Part shown: positions 17,604 to 25,489 of the stretch, piece after piece
Layout of the letters: each line of letters starts with the position of its first letter
Position numbering within the stretch: the stretch's first letter is position 1
Source: Winogradskyella eximia
GTDB taxonomy: Bacteria; Bacteroidota; Bacteroidia; Flavobacteriales; Flavobacteriaceae
Direction of reading: 5' to 3'
Assembly: GCF_003386165.1 (NCBI RefSeq)
Contig: NZ_QRDV01000003.1
Location: 1 to 64,000 of the forward strand
DNA length: 64,000 nucleotides
Program-made: the position numbers and the translations under genes
The notes under the pieces: model-generated
Told to the model about the DNA's origin: nothing
Database searches by the model: none
What the model saw: the letters and a program-made list of their open reading frames with translations, nothing else

Positions 17604-18863
17604 TTAGTCTATTCTTAAGGCGTCTACAGGTTTCATTTTTGTAGCACTATTAGCAGGAATTAAGCCGGCTAATACTCCTGACACTACTAATATTATTAAA
17701 GCCGTGAATACAACTTGCATGCTTACACTCGGATTTGCAAAGTTTTCTACAGGACCAGCATTATCTAAAATAGTATTCATAATCCAAATAACAAAAGCTG
17801 CAAATGAAATCCCTAACATACCAGATAGTATAGTAAGTATTAAACTTTCTTGTAAAATTTGTGATTTAATAGACCATGGACTTGCTCCTAACGCTCGCCT
17901 TACTCCTATTTCTTTTGTACGTTCTTTTACTACAATAAGCATAATGTTACTTATACCAATAATACCAGACATTAATACTAATGCGCCAACAAAGTAACCT
18001 ACTAGTGTTAGTATAGAAAACAACCCATTTATACGTTCAAATTGTTCTGACAAATCAAAGTGACCAATAGCACGATCATCATCTGGATGTACTTTATGCC
18101 TCGATTTCATTAAATCGAAAACCTGTTGTTTTAATGTAGTTATAGACACACCATCTATAGCTGTAATTGCCATCCAACCCACATTATCTCCTCTATTAAA
18201 AGCCTGACCAAATGTTGAGAACGGCATATAAATAGTACTCGCATCTTGCTCTCCATCACCTTGACTATTGCTCATTTTAAAGGTTCCGACAACCAAAAAG
18301 TTTACTCCATTAACTTTAATATATGTACCTAAAACATCTTCATCTTTATCATATAATCCTTTTACAACACCAGTGCCAATGACACAAATTTTACGTTTCG
18401 CTTCAATATCTGAATAACTTATAAATCTCCCTTGAAGAATATCCATAGGTTGCTGTTTAATATATTCTGGATAATCTCCATAAATTTCAAATGCTCCTGT
18501 TTTTGTTCCTCTTACTACATTGTTGGCACCATTATAGCCTCCTAATTGATTTCTTGGCGACACATATTTTAAATTAGGAATCTCAGATTTTAAAGCCGCA
18601 ATATCATCCACTTTATAATTAAAATAACGTCCCTTCGGAAGGCCTTTGTATGGTTTAGATGTACCTTGCGTCCACATAAACATAGAGTTTGTGGCAAAAT
18701 CACCAAAATCTGCAGTTACGCCATTCTTTAGTCCATTGGTTAGTGCTAACAACAGTACTAAAATGGTTATTCCCCAAAACACACCAAATGCTGTTAACAA
18801 GGTTCTAAATTTGTTAGCATTTAAGGCTTCTAATATTTCATCCCAACGGTCTCTACTAAACAT
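17604..18863 (-). CDS. MacB-type ABC transporter permease 2
   Basis: 419 residues. Transmembrane helix 1 is at about 20-45, followed by a large periplasmic MacB-PCD domain (about 50-275) and three C-terminal transmembrane helices forming the FtsX-type permease. The conserved coupling segment VKERTKEIGVRRALGASPWS lies between helices 2 and 3, and the end has PVDALRID. MacB-type transporters do not move substrate across the inner membrane. They act as mechanotransmitters that drive periplasmic substrate out through TolC. The gene starts 1 base after permease 1 ends. No ATPase domain is fused, so it depends on the separate ATPase at 20102. Confidence 0.9.
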   Translation of the reverse strand: MFSRDRWDEILEALNANKFRTLLTAFGVFWGITILVLLLALTNGLKNGVTADFGDFATNSMFMWTQGTSKPYKGLPKGRYFNYKVDDIAALKSEIPNLKYVSPRNQLGGYNGANNVVRGTKTGAFEIYGDYPEYIKQQPMDILQGRFISYSDIEAKRKICVIGTGVVKGLYDKDEDVLGTYIKVNGVNFLVVGTFKMSNSQGDGEQDASTIYMPFSTFGQAFNRGDNVGWMAITAIDGVSITTLKQQVFDLMKSRHKVHPDDDRAIGHFDLSEQFERINGLFSILTLVGYFVGALVLMSGIIGISNIMLIVVKERTKEIGVRRALGASPWSIKSQILQESLILTILSGMLGISFAAFVIWIMNTILDNAGPVENFANPSVSMQVVFTALIILVVSGVLAGLIPANSATKMKPVDALRID

Positions 18864-18864
18864 A

Positions 18865-20109
18865 TTATTCGTCTCTTAATGCGTCTATTGGTTTAATCAT
18901 TGCTGCTCTATATGCAGGAATAAAACCTGCTAAAGCACCTGCAAATACTAACAAAAACACAGTTGTTAGTGCTATATTAAAATCTACTTGAGGATACTTA
19001 ATAAAATCACTCTCTATTTGTGGCCCAACCAATTCTAAAAGACCAAGACCAAGTATTAATCCAAACAAACCAGAAAACATAGTTACAAAAACAGCTTCTT
19101 GTAAAATCATTCCTACTATAGACATAGGCATTGCTCCTAATGCTTTTCTTATACCAATTTCTTTAGTCCGTTCTTTTACTATAATTAACATAATGTTACC
19201 GACACCAACAATCCCAGCAATGATTGTCCCTATACCAACAAACCAAAACACTCCACTTATTGCTGCAATCAATGAATATATTTTTTGAGCTTCTTCAAGT
19301 GTATTAAAAACACGTACAGCACTTACATCATCTGGCGCAACAACATGAATTTCTTTAAGTTGTTGTTCTATTCCCAATGCAATAGCATTAGATTGCTCAA
19401 CCGCTTGATCAAAATTATCCGCCATTTTCACGGTAAATGTCATGTTTCTTATATTCTCACCAGCATTAAATACTTTTTGAGCTGTTGATACCGGAATGTA
19501 AACTTGTCCTTCTTCCCTATCTCCTCCTGGATCATAAAAAACACCCACCACCTTAAAATTCATTCCGAAAATTTGAATATTCTGATTGATAGGATCTTCT
19601 CCTTTAAAAATATCTGTCTTTATTTTGTTACCAATGACTGCAACCTTTTTGCTTCCATCTACATCAGATTGGTTAATAAAACGACCAAAACCTATATCTG
19701 CATTTTCTATAAATTGATTATCTGGTAAAGTACCACGAACACGGTAATTACCGGTTTCGTTATTAACAGAAACTGTAGCTCCCCAAATAGCATAATCTTT
19801 AGTTCGGTATTCTAGATAATCATCATATTTATTTTCAACAGCATCAAAACTTGAATTCTTAAGTTGAATATAACGACCAGGATTTAAACCTTTATAACCT
19901 TTTGTAGTAACTCCTGTCCATACTGAAACTCGATTAGTTGCATCGCGTTCAAACTGAGATTTTACACCATTTTCTATACCCTTACTAAAACCAAGAAGAA
20001 TCACTAAAATGAATATACCAGATGCTACAGAGAGACCTGTTAAGAATGTTCGAAGCTTATTTTTCTGCAAGGTTTCAAAAATCTCTTGCCAACGTTCTAA
20101 ATCAAACAT
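18865..20109 (-). CDS. MacB-type ABC transporter permease 1
   Basis: 414 residues with the same layout as its neighbour: one N-terminal transmembrane helix, a periplasmic domain (about 50-270) and three C-terminal helices. It has VKERTKEIGIRKALGAMPMS and ends PIDALRDE. The two permeases are clearly homologous but divergent (the core motifs match and the periplasmic domains differ), so a heterodimeric transporter is likely. Its start overlaps the end of the ATPase gene by 8 bases, which indicates coupled translation. Confidence 0.9.
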   Translation of the reverse strand: MFDLERWQEIFETLQKNKLRTFLTGLSVASGIFILVILLGFSKGIENGVKSQFERDATNRVSVWTGVTTKGYKGLNPGRYIQLKNSSFDAVENKYDDYLEYRTKDYAIWGATVSVNNETGNYRVRGTLPDNQFIENADIGFGRFINQSDVDGSKKVAVIGNKIKTDIFKGEDPINQNIQIFGMNFKVVGVFYDPGGDREEGQVYIPVSTAQKVFNAGENIRNMTFTVKMADNFDQAVEQSNAIALGIEQQLKEIHVVAPDDVSAVRVFNTLEEAQKIYSLIAAISGVFWFVGIGTIIAGIVGVGNIMLIIVKERTKEIGIRKALGAMPMSIVGMILQEAVFVTMFSGLFGLILGLGLLELVGPQIESDFIKYPQVDFNIALTTVFLLVFAGALAGFIPAYRAAMIKPIDALRDE

Positions 20110-20803
20110 GGACTGATGCTCTTACTTGTTGTACAGGACTATCATCAATAATTAATCCATCCTTAAGATTAACTATACGCTTTGTCATATGTGCAATATC
20201 ATCTTCGTGTGTTACGACTAAGATCGTTTTGCCATCATCATTTATACCTTGAATCAATTCCATAACCTCATAAGAGGTTTTGGTATCTAAAGCACCTGTT
20301 GGCTCATCTGCTAATAGCACTTTTGGATCACTAGCCAGAGCTCTTGCAATTGCCACACGTTGTTTTTGTCCACCAGAAAGTTCGCTTGGTAAATGATGCG
20401 ACCATTCTGCTAATCCTACTTTTTCTAGATAATGCATCGCTTTCTCAGTACGTTCTTTCCGCTTGATACCTTTATAATACAAAGGCATAGAAACATTATC
20501 TAAAGCACTTTTATAGTTGATTAAATTGAATGATTGAAAAATAAATCCAAGAAATTCATTTCTGTATTTTGCTGCTATCTTTTCATTAAGATTTTTAATA
20601 GGAACATTATCGAGAATGTATTCGCCAGAATCAGCTTCATCTAACATTCCTAAAATATTTAATAATGTAGATTTTCCAGAACCGGAAGACCCCATTATAG
20701 ACACTAACTCCCCTTCTTTTACATCAAAATTAATCCCTTTGAGTACGTGAAGCGAATTGCTTCCCATATGGTAAGACTTGTGTAAATTCTTTATTTGAAT
20801 CAT
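20102..20803 (-). CDS. ABC transporter ATP-binding protein (MacB/LolD class)
   Basis: 233 residues from the ATG at 20803. The frame extends upstream to a TTG at 20827, but the extra 8 residues are not family-like. Walker A is GSSGSGKSTLLN, the signature motif is LSGGQKQRVAIARALA, Walker B is VLLADEPTGALD, and the H-loop is VVTHEDD. This is the LolD/FtsE/MacB class of ATPases that pairs with FtsX-type permeases. It is the first gene of the run ATPase, permease 1, permease 2, adaptor 2, tolC, adaptor 1. Substrates of such exporters (peptides, lipoproteins, antibiotics, siderophores) cannot be read from the sequence. Confidence 0.93.
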   Translation of the reverse strand: MIQIKNLHKSYHMGSNSLHVLKGINFDVKEGELVSIMGSSGSGKSTLLNILGMLDEADSGEYILDNVPIKNLNEKIAAKYRNEFLGFIFQSFNLINYKSALDNVSMPLYYKGIKRKERTEKAMHYLEKVGLAEWSHHLPSELSGGQKQRVAIARALASDPKVLLADEPTGALDTKTSYEVMELIQGINDDGKTILVVTHEDDIAHMTKRIVNLKDGLIIDDSPVQQVRASVHV

Positions 20804-20926
20804 AGTGTAGTTAGTTAGTTGATGCAATTTTAAGGAAATCTGATAGGTTTTTATGCCAACAAATTGTTAATACCTTTAATAAGCCATTACAACTAAGACT
20901 CTTAAAACAAAAGAATGTTACAGTTA

Positions 20927-21160
20927 TTAATCAGTACTTTCTGTCTTATTAGGTTTATTGTATTTTCTGTAGATAATATAACCGATTGTAGCGACTAAAA
21001 TATAAGGTACAGCCATTAAAAACATAATACCATCATTAATTCCTTCTGCTGCAGATTGGTCTTCACCACTTTCTAAAACAGCTCTACACATAGCACATTG
21101 TGCATTGGCATCTATAATTAAGAAAAGAAAAATAAGAAGAATAAAGAATTTAGGTTTCAT
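20927..21160 (-). CDS. Small secreted/membrane protein with CxxC motif, oxidase-assembly neighbourhood
   Basis: 77 residues from the ATG at 21160. A longer frame from a GTG at 21196 is less likely because the signal peptide begins at 21160. Residues 1-20 form a signal peptide ending DANAQ. The mature protein starts with CAMC, then RAVLESGEDQ, then one transmembrane helix (about 43-65, LMAVPYILVATIGYIIYRK) and a short basic tail. This puts a CxxC pair in the periplasm near the membrane. It follows a DUF420 and a SCO gene, so a thiol or copper role in cytochrome oxidase assembly is plausible but unproved. I do not recognise a named family. Confidence 0.75.
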   Translation of the reverse strand: MKPKFFILLIFLFLIIDANAQCAMCRAVLESGEDQSAAEGINDGIMFLMAVPYILVATIGYIIYRKYNKPNKTESTD

Positions 21161-21211
21161 ATTATAATGAGTTAAAAACTTATTAGACCTTAACACTTAG
21201 GATTGTAATAT

Positions 21212-21757
21212 CTAAGAATAATAAGGCGAAATCATTAAGTATACTACAACACCTGTTACAGCAACATAGAGCCATAACGGAAATGTAATTTTAGCAATCT
21301 TTCTATGTCGCTCAATATTATTAGTAATACCTCTTACATAGGTGATTAATACAAATGGAATTACAACAATTGACAGTACAATATGTGTAAAAAGAATAAA
21401 ATAATAGATGTACTTAATTACCCCTTCTCCTCCAAACTTAGTTGAATCACTCGTCATGTGATAGGCCACATACATCACTAAAAAACTTAGAGAAAGCAGT
21501 ATCGCGAGTTTCATTAAACGTTCATGCAGATTTCTATTTTTGTTTTTAATTGCAATAACAGCCCAAATTAAAACAATTGCTGTTAAAGCGTTTATTGAGG
21601 CGTAAATTGGTGGCAAAAAACTAAAAGGCTCTACTTCAATACCAAAATCTTGTAATTTAACTCTAGATAAAATAGCAACTACAACTGGTATAATAATTGC
21701 CAAAGCAATAATCCATTTATTATATTGTTTTTCTTTTTCTATGTTTACAGCACTCAT
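21212..21757 (-). CDS. DUF420 membrane protein (YozB/CtaM-like, cytochrome oxidase assembly)
   Basis: 181 residues with five transmembrane helices (about 15-32, 44-67, 80-100, 118-140 and 155-175). Conserved membrane histidines appear in MYVAYHMTSD, ILFTHIVLSI and IERHRKIAKIT, as in DUF420. Members of this family (Bacillus YozB, Staphylococcus CtaM) are linked to maturation of heme-copper oxidases. The position directly after SCO (2-base gap) supports the same role here. The first residues are cytoplasmic and charged. Confidence 0.85.
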   Translation of the reverse strand: MSAVNIEKEKQYNKWIIALAIIIPVVVAILSRVKLQDFGIEVEPFSFLPPIYASINALTAIVLIWAVIAIKNKNRNLHERLMKLAILLSLSFLVMYVAYHMTSDSTKFGGEGVIKYIYYFILFTHIVLSIVVIPFVLITYVRGITNNIERHRKIAKITFPLWLYVAVTGVVVYLMISPYYS

Positions 21758-21759
21758 AA

Positions 21760-22527
21760 TTATTCTTTTAACAATTTAGCAATGTCTTCTTTTAATATAG
21801 TTATTTCTTGCGGAATACCATCTTCATCTACACCAACGGCCTCGGGAATTAAACCGTTATAAAAAATCATTGGATTACCAAAATTATCTTTTCTAGATCT
21901 TATAAATCCTTCTTTGTCAATTAGAGCAAAATTACCTGAATGTTCAAAACCACCTTCTACACTAGCGTCTTTTGCCGTATATAAATTGAATCCTTCATTA
22001 GCAAGTTTATATATAGCTGCTTCTTCACCAGTTAAAAAATTCCAATTAGGATTTGTGATATTATGTTGCTCATAATAGGCTTTTAAAACTTCAGGTGTAT
22101 CAATATCTGGTGTAATTGTAAATGAAGCTACTCCAAAATTTTCAAAACCATTAAATTGATTTTGAACCTCTACTAAATTCCGATTCATAATTGGACAAAT
22201 TGTTGGACATGTTGTAAAAAAGAACTCTACAACATACACTTTACCTAAATAATCTTCATTGGTAATTGTTTTTCCATCTTGGTTTGTAAAACTAAAGGCT
22301 GGTACTTTTTTAGGCGCACCATTGATTTCTAAATACAATAAATCACTTTTGTTTTGCGCCTTTTGCTTATCTTCTATAATTGAAGTAGAAACATCTTTGC
22401 TTCGACTTTCATCTCTTGTAACATCGTCTTGATTAACCCGATCTATAATTCTCGGAACAACTATAATTCCGAAAACAAGAATAATAAATGCAATACCAAC
22501 GTACGAATAATTTGATTTTTTACTCAT
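21760..22527 (-). CDS. SCO1/SenC family copper chaperone for cytochrome c oxidase
   Basis: 255 residues. An N-terminal membrane anchor is at about 7-27, followed by a periplasmic thioredoxin-like domain. The copper ligands are present: Cys107 and Cys111 in FFTTCPTICP and His196 in FEHSGNFALID. SCO proteins deliver copper to, or reduce, the CuA site of oxidase subunit II. The start overlaps the preceding SCO-like gene by 8 bases, so the two proteins are probably made together. CuA-bearing subunit II is encoded at 57430 in this window. Confidence 0.92.
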   Translation of the reverse strand: MSKKSNYSYVGIAFIILVFGIIVVPRIIDRVNQDDVTRDESRSKDVSTSIIEDKQKAQNKSDLLYLEINGAPKKVPAFSFTNQDGKTITNEDYLGKVYVVEFFFTTCPTICPIMNRNLVEVQNQFNGFENFGVASFTITPDIDTPEVLKAYYEQHNITNPNWNFLTGEEAAIYKLANEGFNLYTAKDASVEGGFEHSGNFALIDKEGFIRSRKDNFGNPMIFYNGLIPEAVGVDEDGIPQEITILKEDIAKLLKE

Positions 22528-23239
22528 TAGTTCCTTTTAATTCTTTGTTTCTTCTTGTATTAGAATCGTCAAAATTACCTTTTCGTTTCTGACGGTATTC
22601 TGTAAATAAAATTCTAACATCGTCACTCATCATATTTTTAATCTCAGCAACTTCTATTGTATTGTAAGAAACCACACTAAATGCTGGTTTTTTATCTTCT
22701 ATTTCCCGTTCTGATCTGCCATCAATTCTACCACGTTGATTTAAATCCTTATCTATAATAAATACACTATTTAATGAAAGATCATCAGCTAAAACTTCGG
22801 ATGAATTTAAAGTATTAAAAAGCATTTTTATCTCGCCATCAGTAGCGAAAGCGTAATGCCAATATTTTAAATCTTCGTATGTATTTATTTCATTTTTGAG
22901 AGCTTTCACTTCTTCTTCTGATCCTATTGGAACTACAATTACAATTTGAAAATTTTTAAATCCCTTAAATTTATCATATACCAATTCTTTAAGGTTTGAT
23001 GCTGCAATTGATTTTTTTAGTGGTGTTTTCCCTAAAAATCCCAATACTGAAATATGATCTTTTAAGCGCAAACTATCTGATCCGTCTGAGGTGAAATTTT
23101 CAATATCAGAAACATTCTTATTTACAATGTTTAGAGGTTCATAATTGTGCTTTGCAGGATAGAGCATTAGTAAGAAGGCTACTGGCAAGAAGAATAATAT
23201 TCCCAGAACTACATAACGTTTTATTTTTGTTGTTTTCAT
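22520..23239 (-). CDS. Membrane-anchored SCO/thioredoxin-like protein without the copper cysteines
   Basis: 239 residues. A membrane anchor lies at about 9-27 (VVLGILFFLPVAFLLML). The periplasmic part reads like a thioredoxin fold: HISVLGFLG (where SCO has the pre-motif strand), FQIVIVVPIGSEEEV, YWHYAFATDGEI, and SVFIIDKDLNQRGRIDGR (the strand preceding the SCO histidine region). There is no CxxxC; the whole protein has no cysteine that I can find. It overlaps the true SCO gene by 8 bases. A partner or regulator of SCO is the simplest idea. The remote homology is my reading and needs a profile search. Confidence 0.65.
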   Translation of the reverse strand: MKTTKIKRYVVLGILFFLPVAFLLMLYPAKHNYEPLNIVNKNVSDIENFTSDGSDSLRLKDHISVLGFLGKTPLKKSIAASNLKELVYDKFKGFKNFQIVIVVPIGSEEEVKALKNEINTYEDLKYWHYAFATDGEIKMLFNTLNSSEVLADDLSLNSVFIIDKDLNQRGRIDGRSEREIEDKKPAFSVVSYNTIEVAEIKNMMSDDVRILFTEYRQKRKGNFDDSNTRRNKELKGTNE

Positions 23240-23309
23240 TTTCTATGAAATAAAAATTCTGGTCTTTTTTGTTAGTTTTATTAACCCTTAATTTAAAATG
23301 CAAAAATAA

Positions 23310-23337
23310 AAAAGGTGGTTTAGAAAAACCACCTTTT
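23310..23337 (-). terminator. Rho-independent terminator after oxidase subunit IV
   Basis: A 12-bp stem AAAAGGTGGTTT (23310-23321) and AAACCACCTTTT (23326-23337) with a 4-base loop. On the minus strand it is followed by a T-rich run. It ends the cyoE-subunit III-III-IV transcript and separates it from the SCO-like/SCO/DUF420 group. Confidence 0.88.
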
Positions 23338-23351
23338 AATTGTATTTAACA

Positions 23352-23373
23352 CTCGGACTGTGTCCAGTACGAG
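23352..23373. other. Additional hairpin between subunit IV and the terminator
   Basis: CTCG-G-ACTG-tgtc-CAGT-A-CGAG folds into an 8-bp stem with one G/A mismatch and a tetraloop. It sits 10 bases past the subunit IV stop and 14 bases before the terminator stem. It has no T-tract of its own, so it may be an mRNA-stabilising 3' structure or a chance fold. Confidence 0.35.
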
Positions 23374-23383
23374 ATATATTTAT

Positions 23384-23830
23384 TTAAAAATCTTTCTTAA
23401 TTAAAGCGTCTGCGCCATTGTAAACGCTAAAAACATAACCACCCTCTTGTAATAAGATAAAAATCAAATAACAAATTAAGAAAACACTAGTCCATACGAC
23501 CATTTTTCTCATGCTACCCGTTTCATCTCTCATGTGCATAAAATCCCAAGTGATATAGTAAGCCTTAACAATAGTTAAAGCAATAAATATAAAATTCAAC
23601 GGCTTCATGTATACAATTGGAGATAATATAATGTTACCTATAGTAGCAAAGAATCCACCTTCAAAAGGATCCATCCAAGTATGCATAAACATATCTGGCT
23701 TATAGATACCTAAAACAACTTCAACTGCTGTAACTATGGTTAGGAATATTAAAACTCCCCAAATTTTGCTTGTGTTAGATTTAAACTTAACTAAACCTCT
23801 AAATATTTCTAATTTATGCTCGTGTGCCAT
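23384..23830 (-). CDS. Cytochrome c oxidase subunit IV family protein
   Basis: 148 residues with three transmembrane helices (about 20-40, 72-92 and 108-130). This matches the prokaryotic COX4 (CtaF/CyoD-like) family in length plus an N-terminal extension; the central part includes FIFIALTIVKAYYITWDFMHM. The subunit assists assembly and stability of the CuB centre. It follows the two subunit III genes closely (20 bases). Confidence 0.85.
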   Translation of the reverse strand: MAHEHKLEIFRGLVKFKSNTSKIWGVLIFLTIVTAVEVVLGIYKPDMFMHTWMDPFEGGFFATIGNIILSPIVYMKPLNFIFIALTIVKAYYITWDFMHMRDETGSMRKMVVWTSVFLICYLIFILLQEGGYVFSVYNGADALIKKDF

Positions 23831-23850
23831 AACTTAATCTTAATTTCTTT

Positions 23851-24852
23851 TTATACTAAATAGAAGAATGTGAATACAAATACCCATACTAAATCGACAA
23901 AGTGCCAGTATAATCCAACTTTCTCTACCATCTCATAACTTCCTCTTCGCTCGTAAGTACCAAGTATAACATTAAAGAATATAATGATATTTATAATAAC
24001 ACCTGAAAGTACGTGAAATCCGTGAAACCCAGTAATGAAGAAAAAGAAATCAGCAAACAACGTTGTTCCGTATTCGTTTACCTGAAGATTAGCTCCCTTT
24101 ACAACTAGTTTACCATTCTCTTTGATTTGCGATAAGGATTCTGCTCTAGACAAAACCGTCTTATGACCATTCTCATCAAGCAGTTGATTTCTTACTAAAA
24201 CATTCTCATTAGCCACTAAACCAGCATAGATTTCATTTACAGTATAAGGAGGTAATGTTGCCTCTTCTGTAAACCAAAGCCCGTTTTTACGCTCGTGTGC
24301 AGTACGCTCACTTGCTTGTGCTATTGCTAAATCTTCAATTGATACGCGTTTAAATTTCTCAACACCATCTACGGTAACATATTCTCCAAATTGCAAGATG
24401 TTTCCACCTTTTGTTTGTACTGCACCATAATCTCCTTGAATAAAGGTAGCCCATTCCCAAGCTTGAGAACCAACGAAAATTGCTCCACCAATAATGGTAA
24501 GGAACATATATATAGTTACTTTGGCTTTATTCATATGATGACCTGCATCTACGGCTAATACCATAGTTACTGAAGACATAATAAGAATAAAGGTCATAAA
24601 TGCCACATATATCATTGGCAATTCTTGACCATGCAAAAACGGTACGTGAGTAAACACTTCATCAGCAATTGGCCATTCGTTGATAAACTTAAATCTCGAA
24701 AAACCATAAGCTGCCAAGAAGCCTGAAAATGTTAATGCATCAGATACAATGAAGAACCACATCATCATTTTTCCGTAACTTGCTTTAAGTGGCTGATTGC
24801 CTCCTCCCCAAGTTTTTTCTTCTGTACCAGTACTAGCTACTGTAGAATCCAT
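23851..24852 (-). CDS. ctaE: Cytochrome c oxidase subunit III with large extramembrane insert
   Basis: 333 residues. Transmembrane helices occur near 28-48, 75-95, 105-128, 265-290 and 310-332. The motifs GKMMMWFFIVSDALTFSGF at the start and FFFITGFHGFHVLSGVI and GLYWHFVDLVWVFVF at the end are typical of subunit III, including the His-rich FHGFHV region. Between the third and fourth helices lies a charged non-membrane block (about 138-260) that ordinary subunit III lacks. The subunit stabilises subunit I and proton uptake. A second, shorter subunit III-type protein is encoded 37 bases upstream. Confidence 0.9.
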   Translation of the reverse strand: MDSTVASTGTEEKTWGGGNQPLKASYGKMMMWFFIVSDALTFSGFLAAYGFSRFKFINEWPIADEVFTHVPFLHGQELPMIYVAFMTFILIMSSVTMVLAVDAGHHMNKAKVTIYMFLTIIGGAIFVGSQAWEWATFIQGDYGAVQTKGGNILQFGEYVTVDGVEKFKRVSIEDLAIAQASERTAHERKNGLWFTEEATLPPYTVNEIYAGLVANENVLVRNQLLDENGHKTVLSRAESLSQIKENGKLVVKGANLQVNEYGTTLFADFFFFITGFHGFHVLSGVIINIIIFFNVILGTYERRGSYEMVEKVGLYWHFVDLVWVFVFTFFYLV

Positions 24853-24889
24853 AGAATTTATTTAAATTTTTAAGATTGGACAAAAATAA

Positions 24890-25489
24890 TCAAATTATAT
24901 ATCTAAAAAAATATAAAAACAAAAAGAGCACAAGCCAAAGCATATCTACGAAATGCCAAAAATTGGCTGCTAGTTCAAAACCCAACATATTGTTGGAGTT
25001 ATACTTTTGTTTAAAATGATTATAAATTACGACAATGAGACATATTAACCCAGCTATAACGTGCGCTATGTGCAATACAGCTATCACATAGATGTAAGAC
25101 ATTGTAATATTACTCGTTGGGCCTGTGAAATTATATCCTGTTCTAATAATCTCACCAAAACCTACAAATTGACTATACACAAAGGCCACACCCAAACCTA
25201 ATGTTACTAATAACCATAAGGTTACCATTTTTCTATTATTTTGTTTAAGTGCTTGTTTTCCTAGGATAAACGTTAAGCTACTCAATAAAATAAGTATTAA
25301 ACTTATTAAAAATGCGTTTGGCAATTCATAATCAACTAACCAATCTTCATTAAGTCGTTGTTTACTACTTACAATAAAGGCACTTATTAAGCCAGCAAAA
25401 GACATAATTAATGAACCAATGCCAAACCACAGCATCATCTTTTTAGATCTGGCTGTTTTTTCTTGTTGTGTTCCTTGTGTTAAATCCAT
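24890..25489 (-). CDS. Heme-copper oxidase subunit III, short form
   Basis: 199 residues and five transmembrane helices, the bacterial five-helix subunit III size. Motifs are MMLWFGIGSLIMSFAGL, VLHIAHVIAGLICLIVVIY and AANFWHFVDMLWLVLFLFL. It is homologous to the longer subunit III downstream but lacks the insert. The tandem pair of subunit III-like genes is commonly seen in Flavobacteriia; both probably serve the same oxidase. It starts immediately after the cyoE stop codon (TAAATG arrangement). Confidence 0.88.
   Translation of the reverse strand: MDLTQGTQQEKTARSKKMMLWFGIGSLIMSFAGLISAFIVSSKQRLNEDWLVDYELPNAFLISLILILLSSLTFILGKQALKQNNRKMVTLWLLVTLGLGVAFVYSQFVGFGEIIRTGYNFTGPTSNITMSYIYVIAVLHIAHVIAGLICLIVVIYNHFKQKYNSNNMLGFELAANFWHFVDMLWLVLFLFLYFFRYII

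Noticed and set aside
20804-20827. TTG start extending the ABC ATPase
   Set aside because: The added residues do not match the family, whose N-terminus begins at MIQIKNLHK.
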